The position numbers and the translations under genes are program-made. A DNA stretch of 64,000 bases, taken from contig NZ_CP087138.1 of NCBI RefSeq assembly GCF_021650705.1, positions 3,038,001 to 3,102,000 of the forward strand. The letters run 5' to 3'. Every line of letters begins with the position of its first letter. The stretch's first letter is position 1. Source of the stretch: Pseudomonas sp. KNUC1026 (GTDB lineage: Bacteria > Pseudomonadota > Gammaproteobacteria > Pseudomonadales > Pseudomonadaceae). The notes below the pieces were generated by a model, which saw only the letters and a program-made list of their open reading frames with translations, made no database searches and was not told where the DNA came from. This document shows, piece after piece, positions 1 through 8,022 of this stretch.

Positions 1-80
1 TCGTCGAGCACGTAATAGCGGTAGTTGTGCTCGTCCAGTTGCTGGCGCAGTTCGAGGATGCGGGTTTCGTCGACGTTCAT
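1..80 (-). CDS. ligA: NAD-dependent DNA ligase LigA, N-terminal fragment (cut by window edge)
   Basis: Only the first 26 or so codons lie in the window. They start at an ATG at position 80 on the minus strand and read MNVDETRILELRQQL, then an HNYRYYVLD segment. The HNYRYYV(L)D motif is the conserved start of domain Ia of bacterial NAD+-dependent DNA ligases, which binds NMN during enzyme adenylation. The enzyme seals nicks in Okazaki fragment joining and repair. The gene lies directly downstream of zipA on the same strand, an order typical of Pseudomonas (smc-zipA-ligA). The remainder is outside the window. Confidence 0.85.
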   Translation of the reverse strand, partial: MNVDETRILELRQQLDEHNYRYYVLD

Positions 81-112
81 GGCGATGGTTTCACAGGTTC
101 CGGAATGACAAT

Positions 113-166
113 CGCCCGGCACCGCCTGCCTCGGTTACTGGAGGCCGGCCATGCCGGGCGACGCGT
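113..166. repeat. REP element pair between zipA and ligA
   Basis: A clear REP copy (140-166) has the core GGAGGCCGGCCATGCCGGGC followed by GACGCG. A degenerate inverted copy (CGCCCGGC...CTGCCTC) sits at 113-132. The same REP family forms the large array at 60.6-62.96 kb and isolated pairs near 11.95 and 33.55 kb. Its position in the 98-bp gap between two co-oriented genes is typical of REPs. Confidence 0.7.
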
Positions 167-178
167 GAAAGGTGAAGC

Positions 179-1057
179 TTAGCGCTTCTGAGTCAATGCC
201 CGGCGCTCGAATTCGACGATGCGCTGGCGGTAATGCTCGATGGTCTGGGCGGTGAGCACGCTGCGCTGGTCGTCCTTGAGCTCGCCGTCGAGTTCGTGGG
301 CCAGCTTGCGCGCTGCAGCCACCATCACATCGAACGCCTGCTTGGGATGGCGCGGGCCAGGCAGGCCGAGGAAGAAGGTCACCGCGCGGGTGCTGAAGTG
401 GTCGATGTCGTCCAGGTCGAACACACCAGGGTGCAGGGCATTGGCCATGGAGAACAGTACTTCGCCATTGCCGGCCATGCTTTCGTGGCGGTGGAAGATG
501 TCCATTTCACCGAAACGCAGGCCGCTTTCCAGAATGTTCTGCAGCAGTGCCGGGCCTTTGAAGCCCGCTTCGCTACGCGATACCACCAGGATCACCAGCA
601 CCTCTTCAGGCTCGCCCACCAGGCCCGGGCCACCGCTGTGCGACGGCGCAGGCGCGTCTTCATCAGGGAAGTCATCGAGGCGCTCGCGCGGCTTGATACG
701 CGGCTCGTCCACTGCCAGCTCGACATCGAGCTCAGGCTCCACGTGGCGAGGGGCTTCGGCAGCTACCGCTGCCTTCTTGCGCTTGCCTTCACGGGGTTCG
801 CGAGGCTCGCGAACCGGCGCGCTCATCGACGGCAGGTCAGCTTCGTCCAGTTCAGGCTCCTTCTGGGTTTCCAGCACCCGCGAAGGGCCCAGTACCTCTG
901 CGCTGCCTTCCTCATCGGGAAGGTTGCTGTAATTGCGGTCCAGTCGGAACCTCAGTTTGCCCTTGCCACCGCGCATACGGCGCCAGCCATCGAAGAGTAT
1001 CCCGGCGATCACTACGATGCCGATGACGATCAGCCACTCACGCAGACCGATTTCCAT
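179..1057 (-). CDS. zipA: Cell division protein ZipA
   Basis: 292 aa. ZipA is an inner-membrane divisome protein that tethers and bundles FtsZ at the Z-ring. The N-terminus ([19 protein letters not shown]) is a single membrane anchor with almost no periplasmic part. It is followed by a basic patch ([15 protein letters not shown]), a long acidic/proline-rich linker (about residues 45-145) and the C-terminal ZipA FtsZ-binding domain (about 150-290: [35 protein letters not shown] segments). Length matches Pseudomonas ZipA. It lies between smc upstream and ligA downstream, all on the minus strand, which is the usual order in the genus. The frame is intact. Confidence 0.95.
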   Translation of the reverse strand: MEIGLREWLIVIGIVVIAGILFDGWRRMRGGKGKLRFRLDRNYSNLPDEEGSAEVLGPSRVLETQKEPELDEADLPSMSAPVREPREPREGKRKKAAVAAEAPRHVEPELDVELAVDEPRIKPRERLDDFPDEDAPAPSHSGGPGLVGEPEEVLVILVVSRSEAGFKGPALLQNILESGLRFGEMDIFHRHESMAGNGEVLFSMANALHPGVFDLDDIDHFSTRAVTFFLGLPGPRHPKQAFDVMVAAARKLAHELDGELKDDQRSVLTAQTIEHYRQRIVEFERRALTQKR

Positions 1058-1253
1058 GTAAACCTGTGCCTCGAATAAAAAGTGAACACAAAAATAAGGG
1101 TGTAAACCCCTTTAAATCGTGGCGCCAAGCCGCTGTTCTGACTGGCGTTTTACCCACGCATAGAAAAATCTTGACACTAAACTAGCACGACCTGCGGCAA
1201 ACATACACCGCCAGTCGCCTTCACCTTGCATTTAGAGCCACCCTCCCCTCTGC

Positions 1254-4200
1254 TCAGCTTTCCACCATGGCCATGGCTTCTTCTACATCCACCGCCACAA
1301 GGCGCGAACAGCCCGGTTCGTGCATGGTGACCCCCATCAGTTGATCAGCCATTTCCATGGCGATCTTGTTGTGGGTGATGTAGATGAACTGCACCGTTTC
1401 GGACATCTCCTTCACCAGCCGCGCGTAGCGGCCGACGTTGGCGTCATCGAGCGGCGCATCCACCTCATCGAGCATGCAGAACGGCGCGGGGTTGAGCTGG
1501 AAGATCGAAAACACCAGGGCCAGCGCCGTCAGCGCTTTTTCACCACCGGACAGCAAATGGATGGTGCTGTTCTTCTTGCCCGGCGGGCGGGCCATGATCG
1601 TTACCCCTGTATCGAGTAGATCTTCGCCCGTCAGTTCCAGCCAGGCGCTGCCACCGCCGAAAACTTTCGGAAAAAGTGCCTGCAAACCGCCGTTTACCCG
1701 ATCGAAGGTTTCCTTGAAGCGGTTGCGGGTTTCCTTGTCGATCTTGCGGATCACGTTTTCCAGGGTTTCCAGCGCTTCAGTGAGATCGTCGTTCTGCGCA
1801 TCAAGGTAGCGCTTGCGCTCGGACTGCTGCTGGTACTCCTCGATCGCCGCCAGGTTGATGGCGCCCAGGCGCTGGATACGCGCATCGATCAGTTCCAGAT
1901 GCTGCTCGGCGCTTTGCTCGGTGGCCTCGTCCGTGAGCGTGGCGAGCACCCCGTGCAAATCGTAGCCATCGGTGCGCAGCTGCTCCTGAAGGCCGGTGCG
2001 GCGAACGCTCAGGCCCTGCCATTCCAGGCGCTGGCTTTCGAGCTGGCCACGCAGCATCTGCGATTGCTGCTCGGCCTGGGTGCGGCGTTTTTCGGCGTCG
2101 CGCAGCTCGCGGTCAGCGTCATCGAGGCTGGCGCGAGCCATGCGCATCTCGTCGTCCACGCCCATGCGCTGTTCGAGCAGGGCTTCGAGCTTGATGCGCA
2201 GCTCCTCGAGCGGTGCGTCGCCTTCTTCCAGGTTCAGCGCCAGTTGCTCCTGGCGCTCCACCAGCCGCGCCGATTGCATCTCAAGCCGCTCCAGCGCTTG
2301 CTGGGTAGAACGGTGCTGGGCGCGCAACGAGCCCAGGCGCAGAGCAAGCTGGTGGGCGCTGTCCTTGTGCTGGCGAGCCTGCTGGCGCAACTGGTCGAGC
2401 CCTTCGCGCAGCTGTTCGCGCTGGGCCATCAGGCGCTCGCGCTGGTCGGTGTCTTCGGCCATGGCCTCAAGGGCTTCCTGCAATTGCAGGCGCGCCTCGC
2501 CGACGCTTTCGGTTTCGATCGCACGCTGCTCGGCGAGCTCCGCCAGCTCTTCTTCGAGCCGGCGCCGGCGCAGCGCCAGTTGCTCGGCCTTGGCCTGGCT
2601 GGCCGACAGCTGAGCGCGGTATTCACCTTGCTGGCGGGTCTGTTCCTGCAAGCGGCGGCGCAGTTGCTCACGGGCCTGCTCCTGGTCGGCCTGAGCCTGG
2701 CGCAACTCGGCCTGGCGCTCGGCAAGCTCGGCCAGCGCCTGCTCCCCGGCTTCGCGCCGGGCCTGCAACTGGTCGATTTCCTGCCCACGCGCCAGTACGC
2801 CACCCTGGGCATCGTTGCCGCGGCTGACGCGTAGAAAGTGCCGCCCCACCCAATAGCCATCCTGGGTGGCGAAGCTCTGCCCGCCCGCCAGCGAAGCACG
2901 CTGGGCCAGCGCAGCCTCCAGGCTCTGGGCCGGCAACACCTGGCCCAGCCAGGGGCTGAGGTCGACCGGGCTGTGCACCTTGCCCAACAGGCTGCCCTCG
3001 GCCACCGGCGCCGGGCCGGCACTGGCCAGGCGCAGCTCGCCTTGGTCGAAGCTGTCGAAACGTGAGGCCTGAAGATCATCGACCAGCACCGCCTGAAGGT
3101 CGGCGCCGAGCACCGCCTCCACTGCGGCCTCCCAACCCGCCTCGACCCGCAGCCCTTCGGCCAGCCGTGGCTGCTGCGCCAGGCCCTGCTCCGCCAACCA
3201 CTGGCTGGCACCGGCACCAGGCTCAAGCGCGGCCTGCTGCAAGGCTTCGAGCGAAGCCAGGCGGCCTTCCAGGCGTTGCTGCTCGCCCTGGGCCTGCTGC
3301 TGCTCGGCAGTGACGGCCTGCAATTGGGCACGCACCTGTTCCAGATCGAGGGCGCCCTGTTCGTCTTCAGCCTGCAAGGCTTCCAGCGCCATCTCGCACT
3401 CGGCCAACTGCTCGCTGGCCTCGAGGATCGCAGCACTCTCGGGGTCGGCCGCCAGCTGCCCACGCTCTTCGCCCAGACGGCGCTGGCGCTCGCTGAGGCG
3501 CTCCATCGACTGCTCAAGCCCAGCGATGCGCGACTGCTGCACCTCGGCCTGGCGGCGCGGTTCGGCGGAGCGGGTGTTGAAGGCGTCCCACTGTTCCTGC
3601 CAGCCGTGCAGGCCGGCTTCGGCTTCTTCCAGCGCTGCGGCACTCTGCTCCGATGCTTCGGCCAGCCCCTCGTGCTCGGGTTCGAGCATTTCCAGCTCTT
3701 CGCCCAGGGTTGCCAGCAAGGTGCGGTCATGGCCCAGGTGCGACTCGGTTTCAAGCCGCGCCCGCTCGGCCTCTTTCAGGTCGTCCTGCAACTGGCGCAA
3801 GCGCTGCTGGCCGTGCTGGATGCTCTGCTCGACCCGGGCGATGTCGCCACCGACCGAATAGAAACGCGCCTGCACCTGGTTGAAGCGCTCCGACAGTTCG
3901 TGATGGCCGTCGCGCAGCCGCTCGATGCTGGCGTCAGCGTTACGCTGCTCGGCCACCAGCGCTTCGAAGCTCACTTCCTGGTCGCCGATCACCCGCTCGC
4001 GCTCGGCGACCTGCTCGTTCAGTGCGCGCCAACGCAAGGCTGCCAGTTGCGCCTTGAGCTGGCGCTCCTCGGCTTTGTATTCCTGGTATTTCTCGGCAGC
4101 CTGGGCCTGGCGGTGCAGGCGCTCGAGCTGGCGGTCGAGCTCTTCGCGCAGGTCGGTCAGGCGCTCGAGGTTCTCATGGGTGCGGCGGATGCGGTTCTCG

Positions 4201-4737
4201 GTTTCGCGGCGGCGTTCCTTGTACTTGGAGATGCCGGCCGCTTCTTCGAGAAGTTGCGCAGCTCTTCGGGCGGGCCTCGATCAGGCGGCTGATCATGCCC
4301 TGCTCGATGATCGAATAGCTGCGTGCGCCGAGGCCCGTGCCGAGGAAGATGTCGGTGATGTCGCGGCGCCGGCACTTGGTGCCGTTCAGGTAATAGGTGT
4401 TCTGCCCGTCGCGGGTGACCTTGCGGCGAATGGAAATCTCGGCGTACGCGGCGTATTCGCCCACCAGCGTGGTTTCGCTGTTGTCGAAGATCAGCTCGAT
4501 GCTGGCCTGGCTCACCGGCTTGCGGCTGGTGGAGCCGTTGAAGATGACGTCGGTCATCGACTCGCCGCGCAGGTTTTTCGCCGAGCTTTCGCCCATCACC
4601 CAGCGCACGGCGTCGATGATGTTGGACTTGCCGCAGCCGTTGGGGCCCACCACTGCGGCCATGTTGCTGGGGAAGTTGACCGTGGTGGGGTCGACGAACG
4701 ATTTGAACCCGGCCAGGCGCACGCATTTGAGCCGCAT
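1254..4737 (-). pseudogene. smc: Chromosome segregation protein SMC, two 1-nt frameshifts as sequenced
   Basis: About 1162 codons. SMC is the ATPase of condensin that organises and segregates the chromosome with ScpA/ScpB. The N-terminal part (from ATG at 4737, [20 protein letters not shown]) has the Walker [10 protein letters not shown]. The C-terminal part carries the ABC signature LSGGEKALTALAL and Walker B CMLDEVDAPLDD. Long coiled-coil arms (Glu/Gln/Arg/Leu-rich) flank a hinge near the middle. Two single-base deletions lie about 20 nt apart: near 4267-4270 in the codons for RPEELRNF, and near 4249-4250 in [16 protein letters not shown]. Each moves the frame by one. The protein is otherwise collinear with the family throughout, and loss of smc is severely harmful, so sequencing error is the likeliest explanation. 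The gene starts 3 bp after the GntR gene ends. Confidence 0.9.
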
Positions 4738-4740
4738 CGG

Positions 4741-5400
4741 TCAGCGCTGCCCCAGGCTTGCGAGGATCTGTTCGCAACTGCGCTCGCCATAGGCGCCGAG
4801 CACCGCACGCACGCCGGCCAGGTGCCGCGCACGCACCGCTTCGAGCAAGCGCGCGAACAGCTCCAGGTACTCGTGCATCGAGGCCTTGCGGGCGTCCAGC
4901 GCCAGGAGATAATGGCGGCTCATCGCCGGCTGGAGATTTTCCACGGTTTCCTGCAGGTAAGGGTTGTCAGCGAACGCGTAGGCGGCGCGCATCACCTCGA
5001 AGCTGTGATCGACGAAAGCGTTGATGTCGCCACGCTCGCAAGCCGCTGCCAGGCGCTGCTGCAGGGTGAGAAACGGCATGAAGTCGGCATCGGCCTGCCA
5101 GCGCTCGGCCACCGCCAGGCCAAGCAGGATGTACAGCTCGGTCATCAAGGTGCTCAGGCTGCGCACCTGGCGCTCGGTGATCGGCATCACCTGCGCACCC
5201 CGGCGCGGCAGGATCGCGATCAGATGGCGGCGTTCGAGAATCAGCAGCGCCTCGCGCACCGAACCGCGGCTCACGCCCAGCGCCTGGGTGACCTTCTGCT
5301 CCTGGATGCGCTCACCCGGCGCCAGCTCGCCACGGATGATCCGTTCGGCCAGGTGATGGGCAATCTGTTCGCAGAGGCTGTCCGAGGCCTTGAAGGTCAT
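4741..5400 (-). CDS. GntR family (FCD/FadR-type) transcriptional regulator
   Basis: 219 aa from ATG 5400, chosen over an upstream TTG at 5415 because AGGA lies at good spacing. The N-terminal winged helix covers about residues 5-70 (LAERIIRGELAPGERIQEQ, SRGSVREALLILERRHL), followed by an all-helical FCD effector domain (about 80-215) with the histidine/aspartate-type ligand pocket seen in the family. It is divergent from the guanine deaminase gene, with 156 bp between them, and ends 3 bp before smc, so it may be co-transcribed with smc. Control of the neighbouring guaD/purine catabolism is an inference from position. The true ligand is unknown. Confidence 0.85.
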   Translation of the reverse strand: MTFKASDSLCEQIAHHLAERIIRGELAPGERIQEQKVTQALGVSRGSVREALLILERRHLIAILPRRGAQVMPITERQVRSLSTLMTELYILLGLAVAERWQADADFMPFLTLQQRLAAACERGDINAFVDHSFEVMRAAYAFADNPYLQETVENLQPAMSRHYLLALDARKASMHEYLELFARLLEAVRARHLAGVRAVLGAYGERSCEQILASLGQR

Positions 5401-5556
5401 GGCGGGTCCTGGCAAGGGGCGTGGGGCGAGAAAAGCGGCGATTGTAGCCTAATTGCCGATTGAAATTGGAACCGGCGCAACAGCCGGAACATGCCGTGCG
5501 TGCCGGCAACGTTCTACACTGGCGTTCTTTCGCTGTTCGCGCCTCGAGGCCACCCC

Positions 5557-6864
5557 ATGCCCGCTCACCGCCAAGCCTATCGCTGCGCCCTGCTGCACAG
5601 CCTCGGCGACCCTGCCGTCACCGGCCTGGATGGCTCGTACCAATACTGGCCCGATGGCCTGCTGCAAGTGGAGGATGGGCACATCGTCGCCGCCGGCGAT
5701 GCCAATGAGGCGCTGCCGTATCTGCCGCCGGGCATTGAGGTGGAGGCACTGCCTGGCCGGCTGATCATGCCGGGCTTTGTCGACACTCACATCCACTTGC
5801 CTCAACTGGGCATGATCGGCGCGTTCGGCGAGCAACTGCTGGATTGGTTGAACCACTACACCTTCCCCTGCGAAGCACGCTTCGCCGACCCCGCTCATGC
5901 TCAGGACGTCGCTCGGCGCTTCATCGCCGAACTGCTGCGTAACGGCACCTCCACCGCGCTGGTGTTCGCCAGTGTCCACCCGGCGTCGGTGGAGGCGTTC
6001 TTCGAAGAGGCGCTGCGCCTGGGCCTGCGCATGCTCTGCGGCAAGGTGATGATGGACCGCAATGCCCCGCCTGAGCTGCTCGACGGCCCGGACCACGGCT
6101 ACGCCCAGAGCCGCGACCTGATCGAGCGCTGGCACGGGCGCGGGCGCTTGCACTACGCCGTCACCCCGCGCTTCGCCCCTACCAGCAGTGCAGAACAACT
6201 TGAAGCCGCCGGGCGGCTGCTGCGCGAATACCCCAGCGTCTACCTGCACACGCACCTGAGTGAAAACCGCCAGGAGATCGACTGGGTGCGGCAATTGTTT
6301 CCCGAGCGCGCGGGCTACCTGGACGTGTACGCCCACCATGGGTTGCTCGGCCCACGCTCGGTGCTGGCCCATGGCGTGCACCTGGACGGCCACGAGTGTG
6401 CGCAGCTGGCGGCAGCCGGTGCTGCGGTCGCCTTCTGCCCCACCTCGAACCTGTTTCTGGGCAGCGGCCTGTTCAACCTGCCCCAGGCCGAGCGGCATCA
6501 GCTGAAGGTTGGGCTGGGCACCGATGTGGGCGCGGGCACCAGCTTCTCGATCCTGCAGACGCTCAATGAAGCCTACAAGGTGATGCAACTGCAGGGCGCT
6601 TCGCTGCACCCGTTCAAGTCGCTGTACCTGGCCACCCTCGGTGGCGCGCGTGCGCTCAGCCTGGATGACCGCATCGGCCAGTTGCGGCCTGGGCACGAGG
6701 CCGATTTCGTGGTGCTGGACCTGGCCGCCACGCCGCTGCTGGAGTACCGCCTGCGCCAATGCCGGGATATCACCGAAACGCTGTTCGTGCTGATGACGCT
6801 GGGCGATGACCGGGTGATCGAGAGGACCTACGCCCATGGAAACCGGGTGCATCAGCGCGGCTGA
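5557..6864 (+). CDS. guaD: Guanine deaminase
   Basis: 435 aa. Hydrolyses guanine to xanthine and ammonia in purine salvage/catabolism. Amidohydrolase-fold motifs are present in order: metal-binding GFVDTHIHLPQ, GTSTALVFAS, the HTHLSEN and LAHGVHLD histidines, FCPTSNLFLGSG, and the catalytic aspartate in GLGTDVGAGTS. The start ATG 5557 has CGAGG eight bases upstream. A longer reading from 5491 is open but lacks a ribosome binding site. Length fits bacterial GuaD (about 430-440 aa). The divergent GntR regulator may control it. Confidence 0.93.
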   Translation: MPAHRQAYRCALLHSLGDPAVTGLDGSYQYWPDGLLQVEDGHIVAAGDANEALPYLPPGIEVEALPGRLIMPGFVDTHIHLPQLGMIGAFGEQLLDWLNHYTFPCEARFADPAHAQDVARRFIAELLRNGTSTALVFASVHPASVEAFFEEALRLGLRMLCGKVMMDRNAPPELLDGPDHGYAQSRDLIERWHGRGRLHYAVTPRFAPTSSAEQLEAAGRLLREYPSVYLHTHLSENRQEIDWVRQLFPERAGYLDVYAHHGLLGPRSVLAHGVHLDGHECAQLAAAGAAVAFCPTSNLFLGSGLFNLPQAERHQLKVGLGTDVGAGTSFSILQTLNEAYKVMQLQGASLHPFKSLYLATLGGARALSLDDRIGQLRPGHEADFVVLDLAATPLLEYRLRQCRDITETLFVLMTLGDDRVIERTYAHGNRVHQRG

Positions 6865-6947
6865 CATATCCCTTCCAAGGCATCGAGGCGCCAAGCTGGT
6901 ATGCTTGCCGCCCTCGAATCGCCACACCTCAAACGCCCGATACGCCC

Positions 6948-7655
6948 ATGCAACCGACCCTCGGCCCCCTGAGCACCACCTGGCCCCTGCCCAACCCTGC
7001 CGGCGGCGCGGTGCTTACCTGCTGCACCTTCGCCCCCGCCGCCCTGCGGGCCGATGACTTCGCCCGCCATGCCGTGCAGCCACCGGAAAACATCCAGCGC
7101 TCGGTCGCCAAGCGCCAGGCGGAGTTCCTCGCCGGCCGGGTGTGCGCGCGGGAATCGGTGCGCGCGGTCAGTGGCCTGGAGTGGGTGGCGCCTGTGGGTG
7201 ACGACCGCGCCCCGATGTGGCCGGCCGCGGTATGCGCCTCCATCACCCATAGCGACAACTGGGCCGCCTGCATCGCCGCGCACAGCGACGATTGGCAGGC
7301 CCTGGGCCTGGACGCCGAAACCCTGCTGGCGCCGGAGCGCGCCCAGCGGCTCAAGGGTGAAATCCTCACACCGGCCGAGCTTGAGCGGCTGCCGAGTGAT
7401 GACGCACAAGCAGCGCTGGCGGTGACCTTGACCTTCTCGCTCAAGGAGAGCCTGTTCAAGGCGCTCTACCCGCTGGTGCGGCAGCGTTTCTGGTTCGAGC
7501 ATGCCGAGCTGTCGAGCTGGTCGGCCGATGGCCAGGCACGTTTGCAGCTGCTGATCGATTTGAGCGAACGGTGGTGCCACGGGGTTGAAATCGACGCGCA
7601 GTTCTGCATCGAAAACAACCGTTTGCTGAGCCTGGTGGCGATCGCGAAAAATTGA
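6948..7655 (+). CDS. 4'-phosphopantetheinyl transferase (EntD/PcpS type)
   Basis: 235 aa. Transfers the phosphopantetheine arm of CoA to carrier proteins of fatty acid, siderophore or polyketide synthesis. Pseudomonas has a single broad-range enzyme (PcpS) of this kind. Visible motifs are the RQAEFLAGRVCARE segment, the SITHSDNWAACI substrate loop, the Mg-binding LGLDAE, and FSLKESLFKALYP, the (W/F)-S-x-K-E-S-x-x-K signature. It stands alone between guaD (83 bp upstream, same strand) and nrdA (367 bp downstream). Confidence 0.88.
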   Translation: MQPTLGPLSTTWPLPNPAGGAVLTCCTFAPAALRADDFARHAVQPPENIQRSVAKRQAEFLAGRVCARESVRAVSGLEWVAPVGDDRAPMWPAAVCASITHSDNWAACIAAHSDDWQALGLDAETLLAPERAQRLKGEILTPAELERLPSDDAQAALAVTLTFSLKESLFKALYPLVRQRFWFEHAELSSWSADGQARLQLLIDLSERWCHGVEIDAQFCIENNRLLSLVAIAKN

Positions 7656-7726
7656 AAAAATCCGCTGTTCGGCTGCAGCCCAGCAACCATGCAGGCGGGC
7701 GGTTTTTTCTACACTTTGCCCACACC

Positions 7727-7735
7727 TTATCCACA
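7727..7735 (+). promoter_or_regulatory. DnaA box upstream of nrdA
   Basis: The sequence TTATCCACA is a perfect match to the high-affinity DnaA box consensus. It lies 288 bp before the nrdA start, upstream of the NrdR-type boxes. In E. coli the nrdAB promoter carries DnaA boxes that link dNTP synthesis to replication initiation, so the site makes functional sense here. Only the one box was found. Confidence 0.55.
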
Positions 7736-7763
7736 CCCCCGCACGGTTGCAGATCCCCGCAGA

Positions 7764-7810
7764 CCGCATTATCTTGTATCGCGAATTTACCGAACCACTA
7801 CATGTTGGGG
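7764..7810 (+). promoter_or_regulatory. Tandem NrdR boxes in the nrdA promoter
   Basis: Two 16-bp elements resemble the NrdR consensus ACAC-W-AYATATWGTGT-like palindrome: CCGCATTATCTTGTAT (7764-7779) and CCACTACATGTTGGGG (7795-7810). They are separated by 15 bp, so their centres are 31 bp apart, which is the spacing known for NrdR box pairs. NrdR is the ATP-cone/zinc-ribbon repressor of ribonucleotide reductase genes. The rest of the 7656-8022 gap shows the DnaA box and AT-rich promoter sequence only. Confidence 0.6.
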
Positions 7811-8022
7811 TTTTGGTGGAACCAGAACCACAATTCGAAGTCATAGCGCAAGCGTGTAAAAACGCTTTTTTTGCCAAATGCTTCGCTTTTCGCGCGCCGT
7901 CCGCGCACTGAAAGAATCAGTCGCCAGGAAGGGCTTCGCCGTACCTTCCCCGCCATTAACATGATGCCGCGAGCAGCGCCCAGCACGCCGCCGGCCAACA
8001 CAGAGCTATCATGGAGAGCCCC

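Noticed and set aside
1171..1200. TTGACA-like promoter on the plus strand between zipA and smc
   Set aside because: No plus-strand gene follows and no convincing -10 element at proper spacing; likely chance.
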